Part shown: positions 1 to 8,848 of the stretch, piece by piece
Layout: the number at the start of each line of letters is the position of its first letter
How positions within the stretch are numbered: the stretch's first letter is position 1
Assembly: GCA_023428785.1 (NCBI GenBank)
Contig: JAEYWU010000139.1
Location: 23,372-87,371 of the forward strand
Reading direction: 5' to 3'
Origin: Pseudomonadota bacterium
GTDB taxonomy: Bacteria > Pseudomonadota > Alphaproteobacteria > Caulobacterales > Caulobacteraceae
Length of the DNA: 64,000 bases
Translations under genes and position numbers: made by a program
Notes under the pieces: generated by a model
Databases searched by the model: none
Told to the model about the DNA's origin: nothing
Seen by the model: only the letters and a program-made list of their open reading frames with translations

Positions 1-435
1 TGGACCTACGGCGAAAAGGTGATGGTTGAGCCTTACGTCGCCGGCAAGGAGCTGTGCGTGACCGTGATCGGGGAGGAGGCCGGCCCGCGCGCCCTGACGG
101 TGACCGACATCACCCCGGCCAAGGGCTTCTATGACTATGAGGCCAAGTACGCGCCGGGCGGCTCGACGCACCAGCTGCCCGCCGACCTGCCGCCGGCCAT
201 CTTCGAGCGCTGCCTGCGCGAGGCCGAAAAGGCCCATGTCGCCATGGGATGCCGGGGCGTGAGCCGGTCGGACTTCCGCTACGACGGCGACAAGGACGTG
301 CTGGTCCTGTTGGAGATCAACACCCAGCCCGGCATGACCCCAACGTCGCTGGCCCCTGAACAGGCGGCCCATGTCGGCATGAACTTCGAAGCCCTGGTCC
401 AGTGGATGGTCGAGGACGCCTCATGCCGGCGGTAG
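1..435 (+). CDS. ddl: D-alanine--D-alanine ligase, C-terminal part
   Basis: ATP-dependent ligation of two D-alanines for peptidoglycan precursor synthesis in the cytoplasm. The gene is cut by the window's left edge and its frame is open from base 1. What remains is the C-terminal ATP-grasp region, including the metal/substrate segment [13 protein letters not shown] (about residues 99-111 of the visible part), typical of Ddl. It overlaps the likely start of ftsQ by 13 bases, the usual arrangement at the end of a dcw cluster. The paralogue type (ddlA or ddlB) cannot be read from this fragment, but the ftsQ neighbour favours ddlB. Confidence 0.93.
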   Translation, partial: WTYGEKVMVEPYVAGKELCVTVIGEEAGPRALTVTDITPAKGFYDYEAKYAPGGSTHQLPADLPPAIFERCLREAEKAHVAMGCRGVSRSDFRYDGDKDVLVLLEINTQPGMTPTSLAPEQAAHVGMNFEALVQWMVEDASCRR

Positions 436-1274
436 TGCGCGGAGGTCGCAGACAGGCCGCTCCGACCCAGCGCAAGCGGGCGCCGGCTCAGCGCGGTCCC
501 GTGCGCGGCGCTCCGCGTCCGGGCTTCCTTGATCGGGGTCTGACGCCCGCCATGGCCTGGTGGGGCCTGGGTTCGCTGACGGCTGTGGCCGCCCTGATCG
601 CTGTGATCGGCTGGGGAGACGAGATGGCCTCGGCCACCGGCCGCGCCGCCGATGATCAGATGGCGGCCATGGGCTTCCGTCTGGAACAGGTCCACGTCCA
701 GGGCGCCACGCCCGCGGGTCAGCGCGCCATCCTCGACGAACTCCGCCTGCAGCGCGGCCAGCCCTTTGTCTTCATGGATCTTGATGAGGTCCAGGCCCAG
801 GTCGAGACCGTCGGCTGGGTCAGCCATGCGCGGGTGGTCCGCCTTCTCCCCAACACGCTCGTCATCGAGGTGGCCGAGCGCCGCCCGACCGCCGTGTGGC
901 AGAGCGGTGGTGTGGTGCGCGTCGTCGATGGCGACGGCGCGGTGATTCCCGACGCCGATCCGGGCCGCTTTTCCGAACTTCCGCTGGTGGTGGGCGAGGG
1001 GGCCGATGCAGCCTCAGGAGACCTGATCCCGCTGATCGACCGCTGGCCGCGCCTGCGCGACCGGCTGGACGCGGCCGTCTGGGTGGATGGCCGCCGGTGG
1101 AACCTGCTGTTGCGTGACGGCGGCGTGATTCAGTTGCCGGCTGACGGCGTCGATGCGGCGCTGGTTCAGCTGGAGGCGATGGACCAGTCCGAGCGCCTGC
1201 TCGATCTGGGCTTCGCGCGTGTGGACATGAGGGTGGCCGAGAGCGTGGCGATCGAGCCGCGCGGCTCGACGTGA
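423..1274 (+). CDS. ftsQ: Cell division protein FtsQ
   Basis: Bitopic inner-membrane divisome protein that links early and late division proteins. A basic, Pro/Arg-rich cytoplasmic N-terminus of about 45 residues is followed by one membrane segment ([20 protein letters not shown]) and a periplasmic POTRA domain beginning near '[19 protein letters not shown]', then the FtsQ beta domain with the usual '[20 protein letters not shown]' run. I chose ATG 423, inside the 3' end of ddl; a GTG at 402 is in frame but would add seven unremarkable residues. The gene sits between ddl and ftsA as expected. Recognition is by context, topology and POTRA sequence. Confidence 0.93.
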   Translation: MPAVVRGGRRQAAPTQRKRAPAQRGPVRGAPRPGFLDRGLTPAMAWWGLGSLTAVAALIAVIGWGDEMASATGRAADDQMAAMGFRLEQVHVQGATPAGQRAILDELRLQRGQPFVFMDLDEVQAQVETVGWVSHARVVRLLPNTLVIEVAERRPTAVWQSGGVVRVVDGDGAVIPDADPGRFSELPLVVGEGADAASGDLIPLIDRWPRLRDRLDAAVWVDGRRWNLLLRDGGVIQLPADGVDAALVQLEAMDQSERLLDLGFARVDMRVAESVAIEPRGST

Positions 1275-1316
1275 CGGGATTGATGCGCGTCCAGAACGGG
1301 CGCCTGGGGTGATGGA

Positions 1317-2651
1317 ATGACGCGTCTGGGCGGAAACGACGGGACGAACGACACGCTGCGCAGGCTGGGGCAGGGCAAGCCCGCCCAGGTGACCTCGCTC
1401 GATCTGGGGGCCTCCAAGGTCGCCTGCTTCATCATGACGCCCGACGGCGTGCGCCATGCGGACCGGACCATCCGGGTCGCTCACATGGGCTATGTGCAGT
1501 CGCGCGGCGTGAAGGGCGGAGCCCTGGCCGATCTCGAACAGGCCGCCGACGCCGTCTCTCACGCCGTCCAGCGTGCCGAGCGCGACAGCGAGGACCCGGT
1601 CTCGGGCGTCATCGTCACCACCGCCATTGGCCAGCAGTCCTCGAGCCGCGTCGGGACCGTGGTGTCGCTCGGCGCCCGGCCGATCCGCGACGCCGATCTG
1701 GTGCGCGCCATTTCCAGCGCACTGGCGCGAGCCAACTTCCCGGGCCGCCGGCCCATCCATCTGCTGCCCGTTCGCTGGGCCGTCGACGGTGGCCCGCCGG
1801 TACGCGACCCTCGTGGTCTGACCGGTGACCAGCTGAGCCTCGATCTTCTGGTCGTGACCATGGCTGAGACGGCTTTCACGGCCCTGTCGCACTGCCTGTC
1901 GCTGGCGCATCTGGACCTGGAGGGCGTCGTCTCGGCCCCCTTCATGTCGGCCCTGTCCGCGCTGGAAGAGGATGAAAAGGAGCTGGGCTGCGCCTGTATC
2001 GACATGGGCGGTGGCTCGACCACGGCGGCGGTCTTCGCCGGCGGCTCGCTTGTTCACGTCGACGGGGTGCCGGTCGGCGGGTCGCACGTGACCCAGGACA
2101 TCGCGCGGGGCCTCTCAACCACCCTGAACGGGGCCGAGCGCGTCAAGACCATGCACGGCTCTTGCATGGCCTCGGCCCATGAATATGGAGAGCAGGTCGA
2201 GGTTCCGCCGCGTGGCGACGACCCGGGCGCTCCGCCGATCCGCGTGGATCGCGGCATTGTCACCAACATCATCGCGCCGCGCGTCGAAGAGACGCTGGAA
2301 CTGGTGCGCGACCGTCTGAAGAAGTCCGGCGCCCCGTTCGAGCCGGGTGCGGGCGTCGTCCTGACGGGCGGCGCCAGCCAGCTGGTCGGTGTGCGTGAAA
2401 TGGCCGTGCGGGTGTTCGACGGCCGCCCGGTGCGTCTGGCCCGCCCGATGCGTAGCCCGCACCTGGCCGATGCGGCCTCTGGGCCCGCCTTCTGCGCCGC
2501 CACCGGCGTGCTGGTACGCGCCGCCTACGGCCCGCGCGAGGCGGTTTCCGCCAAGAAAATGCTGACCGCCAAGATCGGCCCGGCGGCCGCGCCGCAGGTC
2601 CAGGGCGGGCTGGTTCCGAAGATGATCCGCTGGGTCGCCGAAAATTTCTGA
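1317..2651 (+). CDS. ftsA: Cell division protein FtsA
   Basis: Actin-like ATPase that tethers FtsZ filaments to the membrane. Actin-fold signatures are visible: phosphate-1 loop 'SLDLGASKVACFI', phosphate-2 'CIDMGGGSTTAAVF', and the adenosine motif 'GVVLTGGASQLVGV'. The C-terminus ends in an amphipathic stretch (VPKMIRWVAENF) matching the membrane-targeting helix of FtsA. The length of 444 residues is normal for alphaproteobacteria. It lies 42 bases after ftsQ and 168 bases before ftsZ; the larger second gap carries an ftsZ control region. Confidence 0.97.
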   Translation: MTRLGGNDGTNDTLRRLGQGKPAQVTSLDLGASKVACFIMTPDGVRHADRTIRVAHMGYVQSRGVKGGALADLEQAADAVSHAVQRAERDSEDPVSGVIVTTAIGQQSSSRVGTVVSLGARPIRDADLVRAISSALARANFPGRRPIHLLPVRWAVDGGPPVRDPRGLTGDQLSLDLLVVTMAETAFTALSHCLSLAHLDLEGVVSAPFMSALSALEEDEKELGCACIDMGGGSTTAAVFAGGSLVHVDGVPVGGSHVTQDIARGLSTTLNGAERVKTMHGSCMASAHEYGEQVEVPPRGDDPGAPPIRVDRGIVTNIIAPRVEETLELVRDRLKKSGAPFEPGAGVVLTGGASQLVGVREMAVRVFDGRPVRLARPMRSPHLADAASGPAFCAATGVLVRAAYGPREAVSAKKMLTAKIGPAAAPQVQGGLVPKMIRWVAENF

Positions 2652-2819
2652 CCTGCGCGATTTGTCGCGGTTAACAAAACCCTAGAAGGAATCACGACTC
2701 ACGCTATCGCGGTAACCGGTCCTTAAGACTGGTGATCAATCATTAACCCTGTCCGTAGACGGTGCTTCGCAGGCGGCGGAGCTGAGAAATCGGCGACAGG
2801 GTCGGAGGTCGGTAGAGAA
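2652..2819 (+). promoter_or_regulatory. ftsZ upstream control region with two GANTC sites and CtrA-like boxes
   Basis: Seen: two GANTC sites, GAATC at 2689-2693 and GACTC at 2696-2700; a TTAA-N7-CTAG arrangement at 2671-2685 resembling the CtrA consensus TTAA-N7-TTAA; and two more TTAA boxes at 2723-2726 and 2743-2746. Known: in Caulobacter crescentus ftsZ transcription depends on CcrM methylation of GANTC and is repressed by CtrA. The inference is that ftsZ here has its own cell-cycle-controlled promoter inside the dcw cluster. No convincing -35/-10 pair was picked out. Confidence 0.6.
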
Positions 2820-4364
2820 ATGCGTGATCTGGGTCTTTCGGCGCCCAAGGCGACGGAACTGAAGCCCCGCATCGTGGTGTTCGGTGTCGGTGGCGCCGGT
2901 GGCAATGCGGTCAACAACATGATCGAGGCCACCCTTGAAGGGTGCGACTTCGTGGTGGCCAATACGGACGCCCAGCATCTGACCTATTCCAAGGCCAGCC
3001 AGCGCATCCAGCTGGGCCAGACGATCACGCAAGGGTTGGGCGCGGGCGCCCATCCCGAGGTCGGAATGAACGCCGCCGAGGAGTCCGAGGACGAGATCCA
3101 CTCCTACCTCGACGGCGCGCACATGGTCTTCATCACCGCCGGCATGGGCGGCGGCACCGGCACGGGCGCGGCCCCGGTCATCGCCCGCTGCGCACGTGAC
3201 CGCGGCATCCTGACCGTCGGCGTCGTGACCAAGCCTTTCTCGTTCGAAGGCCGTCACCGCATGCGTCTCGCCGAAGCCGGCATCGCCGAGCTCCAGCGCT
3301 ACGTCGACACCCTGATCGTCATTCCGAACCAGAACCTGTTCCGCATCGCCAACGAGAAGACCGGCTTCACCGAAGCCTTCGGTCTGGCCGACCAGGTGCT
3401 GCTGGCGGGCGTGCGCTCCATCACCGACCTGATGGTGCTGCCCGGCCTCATCAACCTCGACTTCGCCGACGTCCGCGCCGTGATGAGCGAGATGGGCAAG
3501 GCCATGATGGGCACCGGCGAGGCTCAGGGCGAAGACCGTGCGGTCGCCGCCGCCCAGGCCGCCATCCAGAACCCGCTGCTGGACGACACCTCGCTGCGCG
3601 GCGCCAAGGCCGTTCTGGTGAACATCACCGGCGGCAAGGACATGACCCTGATGGAGGTCGATGAGGCCGCCAACATCATCTGGGGCGAAGTCGATCCGGA
3701 AGCCAACTTCATCTTCGGCGCCGCCTTCGATCCGGATTTGGAAGGCAAGCTGCGCGTGTCGGTGGTCGCCACCGGCATGGACGAGGCCTCCATCCAGAAG
3801 ATCGAGCCGACCCCGGTGCGCCGCACCGAGGCCGTGACCAAGCCGACGCCCGAGCCGGTCGTCGAGCCCACGCCGGCTCCGGCCCCCGCGGTCGAGCCCG
3901 CCTTTGGTCAGCGTCAGCCCGAGCCGGCGGTCCGCCGCGCCCAGGCTGATCTGGAAGTCGCCGCCCGCACCATCGATCCGCGCCAGATGATCGTCGAGGA
4001 GGCTCCGGCCGAGCCGCGCGTCATCGCCCGCATCGTCGACCCGGCGGTCGAGGAAATGGAAGCCCAGGGCGACCTGTACCTCACCGAGCCGGCGCCGACC
4101 CCGCGCGCCACGGCCCCCGCGCCCGAGCCGGAAGTCGATCCGGCCCACGACGAGGGCCTGTTCATGGAGCGGCGCGAGCCCAAGCGTGAGCGCTTCACCC
4201 TGTTCGGCCGTCGCAAGGCGGATCCGGAGCCCATGCCGGCTCCGCGTCCCGCGCCCCACCTGACGCCCGTCCAGCGGACTGACGACACTCCGCCGCAGCA
4301 GACCGCCGTGCCGGACGAAGACGACCTCAATATTCCGTCGTTTCTCCGCAGACTGGCCAACTAG
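2820..4364 (+). CDS. ftsZ: Cell division protein FtsZ
   Basis: Tubulin-like GTPase that forms the division ring. The GTP-binding signature GGGTGTG is at residues 110-116, with the preceding '[17 protein letters not shown]' and the T7 synergy loop region '[12 protein letters not shown]' intact. The globular domain ends near residue 320. A Pro/Glu/Ala-rich linker of roughly 170 residues follows, then the conserved C-terminal peptide ([14 protein letters not shown]) that binds FtsA and other partners. The 514-residue length, much longer than E. coli FtsZ, reflects the long linker typical of Caulobacterales. A hairpin terminator lies 19 bases downstream. Confidence 0.98.
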   Translation: MRDLGLSAPKATELKPRIVVFGVGGAGGNAVNNMIEATLEGCDFVVANTDAQHLTYSKASQRIQLGQTITQGLGAGAHPEVGMNAAEESEDEIHSYLDGAHMVFITAGMGGGTGTGAAPVIARCARDRGILTVGVVTKPFSFEGRHRMRLAEAGIAELQRYVDTLIVIPNQNLFRIANEKTGFTEAFGLADQVLLAGVRSITDLMVLPGLINLDFADVRAVMSEMGKAMMGTGEAQGEDRAVAAAQAAIQNPLLDDTSLRGAKAVLVNITGGKDMTLMEVDEAANIIWGEVDPEANFIFGAAFDPDLEGKLRVSVVATGMDEASIQKIEPTPVRRTEAVTKPTPEPVVEPTPAPAPAVEPAFGQRQPEPAVRRAQADLEVAARTIDPRQMIVEEAPAEPRVIARIVDPAVEEMEAQGDLYLTEPAPTPRATAPAPEPEVDPAHDEGLFMERREPKRERFTLFGRRKADPEPMPAPRPAPHLTPVQRTDDTPPQQTAVPDEDDLNIPSFLRRLAN

Positions 4365-4383
4365 CCGGCCCTGAAATCCGAAG

Positions 4384-4415
4384 CGCCGCCCGAGGGAAAC
4401 CCCGGGCGGCGTTTT
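4384..4415 (+). terminator. Rho-independent terminator after ftsZ
   Basis: Perfect 9-bp stem CGCCGCCCG / CGGGCGGCG (4384-4392 and 4403-4411), a 10-base loop and TTTT at 4412-4415. It separates the ddl-ftsZ cluster from lpxC, so lpxC probably has its own promoter in 4416-4545. Confidence 0.85.
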
Positions 4416-4545
4416 CGCGTCTGTGGTGCGCTGCGAAACAAACCGAAACCCGACTTTCATTTCCCGTGACGGCCCACAGGGTTAAGGGCGAGGTGGGGGC
4501 GACCCGTTTGTTCGCGGGTCCATTGAGTCTATTGAGGTTTCCGTC

Positions 4546-5448
4546 GTGGCGTCTGCCATCAAGGATCAACACGAGCACACCCTGGCGGGTCCGGCCATCT
4601 GCGCCGGCGTCGGCGTGCACTCCGGCCAGCGTACGCGTCTGTCCATCCGTCCGGCCCCGGCGGGCACGGGCGTCGTCTTCGTGCGCGCCGACATCACCGA
4701 CCGCGACAACCGCATTCCCGTCACCGGCGACAGCGTCGTCGACAGCCGCCTGAACACCGTGATCGCCAATGCGGACGGAGTGACGGTGGCCACGATCGAA
4801 CACCTGATGGCCGCCCTGGCCGCGCTCGGCGTCTCCAACGCCGTCGTCGAACTGGATGGCCCGGAACTGCCGATCATGGACGGCTCGGCCCTGCCGTTCG
4901 TCCAGTTGCTGGACCGCGCCGGCTTCCGCCGTCAGGAGACCGCCCAGCGCTATATCGAGGTGCTGGAGCCGATCGAGGTCGTCGAGGGCGACAAGTCCGC
5001 CCGTCTGGCCCCCTGCGACCGCTACGAGATGCGCTTCGAGATCGATTTCCCGAATGCCGTCATCGGCAACCAGGTGGTCGACTTCGTCGTCGACGAGCAG
5101 ACCTTCCGCGATGAGATCATGGCGGCCCGCACCTTCGGCTTCGCCCATGAGGTCGAGGCCCTGCGTCAGATGGGTCTGGCCCGCGGCGGCAGCCTCGAGA
5201 ACGCGATCGTCATCGACGGCGAGCAAATCCTGAACCCCGACGGCCTGCGCATGGAACGCGAGTTCGTGCGTCACAAGGCCCTGGACGCCATCGGCGACCT
5301 CTACGTCCTCGGTGCGCCGCTCCTGGCCCGCTACGAGGGCGTCAAGGGCGGCCACGCGCTGAACAACAAGCTGGTGCGTGAACTGCTGGCCAATCCGTCC
5401 AAGTGGCGCTTCGTGACGAAGACCCCGGAACTGGCCCAGACGGCCTAG
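4546..5448 (+). CDS. lpxC: UDP-3-O-acyl-N-acetylglucosamine deacetylase LpxC
   Basis: Zinc-dependent deacetylase, the committed step of lipid A synthesis, in the cytoplasm. Zinc ligands are visible as H86 in 'TIEHLMAAL' and H243/D247 in 'RHKALDAIGDL'. The N-terminal 'AICAGVGVHSGQ' substrate loop is present. The length of 300 residues is normal. The start is GTG 4546; no better ATG lies in frame. The upstream leader (4416-4545) contains a GAGTC site at 4525-4529 and a small inverted repeat at 4501-4520. Its stop codon overlaps the stop of the convergent pgeF in a shared CTAG. Confidence 0.97.
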   Translation: MASAIKDQHEHTLAGPAICAGVGVHSGQRTRLSIRPAPAGTGVVFVRADITDRDNRIPVTGDSVVDSRLNTVIANADGVTVATIEHLMAALAALGVSNAVVELDGPELPIMDGSALPFVQLLDRAGFRRQETAQRYIEVLEPIEVVEGDKSARLAPCDRYEMRFEIDFPNAVIGNQVVDFVVDEQTFRDEIMAARTFGFAHEVEALRQMGLARGGSLENAIVIDGEQILNPDGLRMEREFVRHKALDAIGDLYVLGAPLLARYEGVKGGHALNNKLVRELLANPSKWRFVTKTPELAQTA

Positions 5449-6212
5449 AGGCTGATCGCGCTCATCAGCCGGCCGAAGTCCGGCTCTCCCGCCAGGAAAG
5501 CCCGCCGATTCGAATAGAACAGGCCCTCGTCCGCGCGCGTGTCATGTCCCGTCCAGGCGGCGTCACCGACACCGGCCTGCTCCAGCCGCCACAGTACGAA
5601 CCCCGGCAGGTCGAACATCCGCTTGTCGGGCGTGGCGCCCGCTACGAAGAACCGGCTCGATCCGGGCGCCTCGGTCTCAAACCGGTCCTGATAGTCCGCG
5701 CCGACCTCGTAGCTCGCCTGAGCGATACAGGGGCCGACGACCGCGACCATGCGTGACGGCTCGGCGCCCAGTCCCGCCATGGCGTCGACTGTCGACTGGA
5801 TGATCCCGCCCAGCGCGCCCTTCCAGCCCGCGTGGGCTGCGCCGACGACGCCCGCCTCGGGGTCCGCCAGCAGGATCGGCGCGCAGTCCGCCGTCAGCAC
5901 GCCGCAAATCACGCCTGGGGCCCGCGTCACCGAGGCGTCGCCCTCAGGCCGATGGCCCTTCCAGCCCCCCTCGGCCACACGGGCAATCGAGGAATGAACT
6001 TGATAACAGGCGGCCAGATCGTCCTGGGTCCCGCCCAGATGCGCCGCGATGCGCCGCCTGTTCTCCGACACCCGCTCCGCATCGTCGCTGGAGCCCACGC
6101 CCGTGTTCAGGCTTGTGTAGATGCCGTCCGAGACCCCGCCCTGACGCGTGAAGAAGCCATGCTTCACGCCGGCGGCTTCCAGCAGGGGATGGGTGATCGG
6201 CGTCAGCTTCAT
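5445..6212 (-). CDS. pgeF: YfiH/PgeF-family peptidoglycan editing factor (multicopper-like)
   Basis: Member of the YfiH/LACC1 (DUF152) family. In E. coli, PgeF removes L-Ser-containing muropeptide precursors; other members act on purine nucleosides. The family metal-binding motifs are clear: 'LTADCAPILL' (Cys) and 'GAAHAGWKGAL' (His), plus the N-terminal 'HGFFTRQGGVS'. The length of 255 residues matches the family. It overlaps the upstream methyltransferase gene by 4 bases (ATGA), so the two are translationally coupled. The exact substrate is not shown by sequence. Confidence 0.92.
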   Translation of the reverse strand: MKLTPITHPLLEAAGVKHGFFTRQGGVSDGIYTSLNTGVGSSDDAERVSENRRRIAAHLGGTQDDLAACYQVHSSIARVAEGGWKGHRPEGDASVTRAPGVICGVLTADCAPILLADPEAGVVGAAHAGWKGALGGIIQSTVDAMAGLGAEPSRMVAVVGPCIAQASYEVGADYQDRFETEAPGSSRFFVAGATPDKRMFDLPGFVLWRLEQAGVGDAAWTGHDTRADEGLFYSNRRAFLAGEPDFGRLMSAISL

Positions 6213-7282
6213 GTCTCGAACCCCGGCACAGTCAGCGAGCGCGGCGAAAACACCGCACAGGCCTTGAACAGCACGCCCATCTGGTCCGGCGCCGTCAGCC
6301 GCTCCAGCTGCCGCCCGATCACCGCCCGGGCCTCAGCCCGCCCCGCCGACAGCCGCTCGGCCCGCGCGTCGATCCCCAGCGTCCTCAGGAAATCGCCCTG
6401 GCCCCGGCATCCGGTGACGTCAGCTCCGGTCTTCAGCGCCGCCTCCATGACCGAGGGGAAGTCCGCCCACATGGTCACATCCGCCTCGCCGGGCGAGGTG
6501 AGGGGATCGACCTTCTGGTGCCGGACCAGGGCCTGAAGCGTGTCGCCGGCCTCGGGCCGGTCCCGTCCATAGTCGATCAGCAGGGCGACCCCGCCGTGTG
6601 TCTTGACCAGCTCGCCGCAGACCGCGCCGAACGCCGCCTGCTGGCCCGCGATCTCGATGACCTGACCGGGCGCCATCTCGAAGGCCGGTTTGACGAACCG
6701 GTCGGTGATAGGCGCATGGCCGAAGATCAGTTCACCCGCCTCATCGACGCCGACGCGCCGCTCGGCCCATCCGTCCTCGGTCTTCACGAACTGGCGTGCC
6801 GGCAGACAGTCCAGCACCTCGTTGGCGATCAGGATGACGGGCGAATCCGGCTCGAACGCTTCCAGCGCGCGCACCCAGCGTGGCTCGCGGTCGCCGTGGG
6901 CCAGGGCCTTCGCCTGTTCGGCTCTCAGCGGCGCCGACGGCTCGATCAGGACGAGATCGCACGCCTGCAGGAAGGCGGGATCGACCCGCGCGGCTCTCAG
7001 GGCATCCGACATCAAGGTCCCGTCGCCGGGGCCCACCTCGATCAGGTGAAACCGGTCCGGCGCGCCCAGCCGGCGCCAGGTCTCCACCGCCCACAGGCCG
7101 ATCAGCTCGCCGAACATCTGGCTGACGAGGGGGGCGGTGATGAAGTCCCCGCCCGGCCCCAGCCGTGGCCGCGTCGCGTAATAGCCGTCCTGCGGATCGT
7201 GCAGGCAGCGCGTCACATAGTCGGCGACTGTGATCGGCCCGGACTCGCCGATGTCGCGGACCAGCCTGTCCTTGAGGCTCAT
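6209..7282 (-). CDS. SAM-dependent methyltransferase, MidA/NDUFAF7 family
   Basis: Class I SAM methyltransferase of the DUF185 family, whose mitochondrial member NDUFAF7 methylates an arginine of a complex I subunit. The SAM-binding glycine motif is 'LIEVGPGDGTLM', preceded by the family N-terminal 'DYVTRCLHDPQDGYYATRP' and 'GPGGDFITAPLVSQMFGE'. The length of 357 residues is normal. It forms a minus-strand operon lgt - methyltransferase - pgeF: 9 bases after lgt and overlapping pgeF by 4. The bacterial substrate is not known from sequence. Confidence 0.92.
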   Translation of the reverse strand: MSLKDRLVRDIGESGPITVADYVTRCLHDPQDGYYATRPRLGPGGDFITAPLVSQMFGELIGLWAVETWRRLGAPDRFHLIEVGPGDGTLMSDALRAARVDPAFLQACDLVLIEPSAPLRAEQAKALAHGDREPRWVRALEAFEPDSPVILIANEVLDCLPARQFVKTEDGWAERRVGVDEAGELIFGHAPITDRFVKPAFEMAPGQVIEIAGQQAAFGAVCGELVKTHGGVALLIDYGRDRPEAGDTLQALVRHQKVDPLTSPGEADVTMWADFPSVMEAALKTGADVTGCRGQGDFLRTLGIDARAERLSAGRAEARAVIGRQLERLTAPDQMGVLFKACAVFSPRSLTVPGFET

Positions 7283-7291
7283 GCCCCCGCC

Positions 7292-8155
7292 CTAGACGCC
7301 CGCGTAGGGCGGATTCTTGCGGGCCCGCCAGATCAGCCACAGCCCGGCGATGATCATCGGGATCGACAGCAGCATGCCCATGGTCAGGGTTCCCTGCAGC
7401 GAGGCCGGCATGAAGCTGTCTGGCTCGCGCACCGTCTCCAGCAGGGCCCGCGACAGGCCGTAGCCGACCAGGAACAGGCCGGTCACATAGCCCGGCTTGG
7501 CCACGAGCTTCAGCTTCCACACCGCCAGCCACAGGATCAGGAACAGTCCGATGCCCTCCAGGCCCGCCTCATAGAGCTGGCTCGGGTGCCGAGCGAACTC
7601 GCCGGCCGGGCAAAAGCCGTTGTAGTCGGCGCGGATCGCGTCATTGCAGAAGATCATGCCGAACGGGCCGTCGGTCGGACGACCCCACAGCTCGCCGTTG
7701 ATGAAGTTGGCGATGCGGCCGAAGAACAGGCCGAACGGCACCGCCGGAGCCACCAGGTCTCCCAGCCGAAGGATATTCATGCCCTGCGAGCGGGCATAGA
7801 AGAATACGGCCAGGATCACCCCGATCGCGCCGCCGTGGAAGGCCATGCCGCCTTCCCAGATCTTGAAGATATCCAGTGGGTTGGCCCAGATGGGCGGATC
7901 CATCAGCGAGCCGTAGAACAGCACATAGCCCAGCCGTCCGCCGACGATGACGCCGAGGGTGATCCACAGGATCAGGTCGTCGATCTGGGCCGGATTCGCC
8001 GGCGCCTTGCCCGGCGCCCACAGGTAGTCGCGCCGCGCGATCATCACCGCATAGCGCCAACCGATCAGAATGCCGGCGATATAGGCCAGGGCGTACCAGC
8101 GAATGGCGAAGATGCCGATCTGGAAGATGATCGGGTCGAACTCGGGAAAGGTCAC
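7292..8155 (-). CDS. lgt: Prolipoprotein diacylglyceryl transferase
   Basis: Inner-membrane enzyme that transfers diacylglycerol from phosphatidylglycerol to the lipobox cysteine of prolipoproteins. The Lgt signature region 'GLFFGRIANFINGELWGR' is present, as are the N-terminal 'IRWYALAYIAGILIGWRYA' and about seven hydrophobic segments. It is 287 residues long and starts with GTG at 8155. It leads the lgt-methyltransferase-pgeF operon. Several lipoproteins encoded in this window (for example at 11076, 31828 and 62233) would be its substrates. Confidence 0.97.
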   Translation of the reverse strand: MTFPEFDPIIFQIGIFAIRWYALAYIAGILIGWRYAVMIARRDYLWAPGKAPANPAQIDDLILWITLGVIVGGRLGYVLFYGSLMDPPIWANPLDIFKIWEGGMAFHGGAIGVILAVFFYARSQGMNILRLGDLVAPAVPFGLFFGRIANFINGELWGRPTDGPFGMIFCNDAIRADYNGFCPAGEFARHPSQLYEAGLEGIGLFLILWLAVWKLKLVAKPGYVTGLFLVGYGLSRALLETVREPDSFMPASLQGTLTMGMLLSIPMIIAGLWLIWRARKNPPYAGV

Positions 8156-8215
8156 GCGCGACTCTCCGGCTGTGATGGCTTGGGCTTTAGCAAGGCCCGC
8201 GCGGCCTGTCGCCTG

Positions 8216-8686
8216 TCACCAGTCGAGAGACGGCGCCTCATGCCCCAGAAGCTCGAGCAATCGCTGGCCCGATCCCCGGTTGAGGTCCTCGGGCAGGGCG
8301 TCGAGGGCGAAGAAGCGCGCCTCGGCGATCTCATGGCGGGACGAGGCGGTCGCCGGTTCGAATCGGTCCACTTCGAACACCAACACATGGTCGCCCGGAA
8401 AGAATCGCTCGTTGGAATGGATCGACAGCAGGCGAGGGCGGCCAGTCGCCTTTAACCCGGCTTCTTCCTCCAGCTCGCGCGCGGCCGCAGCCTCGGCGGT
8501 CTCGCCCCGGTCCACGCCGCCGCCGGGCAGCCACCAGCCCTCCAGATAGGTGTGCCTGACCAGCATGATCGCGCCGGTCTCATCGCGGGCGATGATGCGC
8601 ACGCCCAGCGTCTTTCCCCGCGTCAGCCGCGAGATCAGAAAGAACAGCGGCCGCGTGAACGGCTCGATGGCGATGCGCCAGGGCAT
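8216..8686 (-). CDS. NUDIX hydrolase
   Basis: Hydrolase of nucleoside-diphosphate-linked substrates. A complete Nudix box is visible from GGGVDRGETAEAAAARE into 'LEEEAGL', with the catalytic RELEEE core. It is 156 residues long, with a short hydrophobic N-terminal stretch ('FTRPLFFLISRL') seen in several alphaproteobacterial Nudix proteins. It lies 60 bases upstream of lgt on the same strand. The substrate cannot be told from the motif. Confidence 0.92.
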   Translation of the reverse strand: MPWRIAIEPFTRPLFFLISRLTRGKTLGVRIIARDETGAIMLVRHTYLEGWWLPGGGVDRGETAEAAAARELEEEAGLKATGRPRLLSIHSNERFFPGDHVLVFEVDRFEPATASSRHEIAEARFFALDALPEDLNRGSGQRLLELLGHEAPSLDW

Positions 8687-8767
8687 GCGGCCACCTTAGC
8701 CCTGCAACGGCTTGATCGTAAGGGCGAGGCAGCCTATCCGGGGCTCATCTGACTTCGGAGCACCCTC

Positions 8768-8848
8768 ATGCTGGCGATCGGCATCATCTTCGGCTTCATC
8801 GCCGTCATCGCGATCTTCAACGTCATCGAGTTCGGCCGGCTCGACTGA
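8768..8848 (+). CDS. 26-residue single-span membrane peptide
   Basis: A short open frame encodes MLAIGIIFGFIAVIAIFNVI followed by EFGRLD: one hydrophobic helix with a short charged tail. GGAG at 8757-8760 is well placed, 7 bases before ATG 8768. The TGA stop overlaps the ATG of the following SDR gene by one base (TGATG), implying translational coupling. It is the first gene of a small operon with the SDR and folB. No function is recognised; an alternative is that it is only a leader peptide that sets translation of the SDR gene. Confidence 0.6.
   Translation: MLAIGIIFGFIAVIAIFNVIEFGRLD

Noticed and set aside
402..422. GTG 402 as the ftsQ start
   Set aside because: Adds seven residues with no clear ribosome-binding site; ATG 423 is the simpler choice.
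2736..4460. 574-residue open frame on the minus strand opposite ftsZ
   Set aside because: It mirrors ftsZ codon positions in GC-rich DNA, has His/Gly/Arg-rich low-complexity sequence and no recognisable family.
6518..8455. 645-residue plus-strand open frame opposite the methyltransferase and lgt genes
   Set aside because: Spans three real genes on the other strand; composition is typical of antisense GC-rich shadows.
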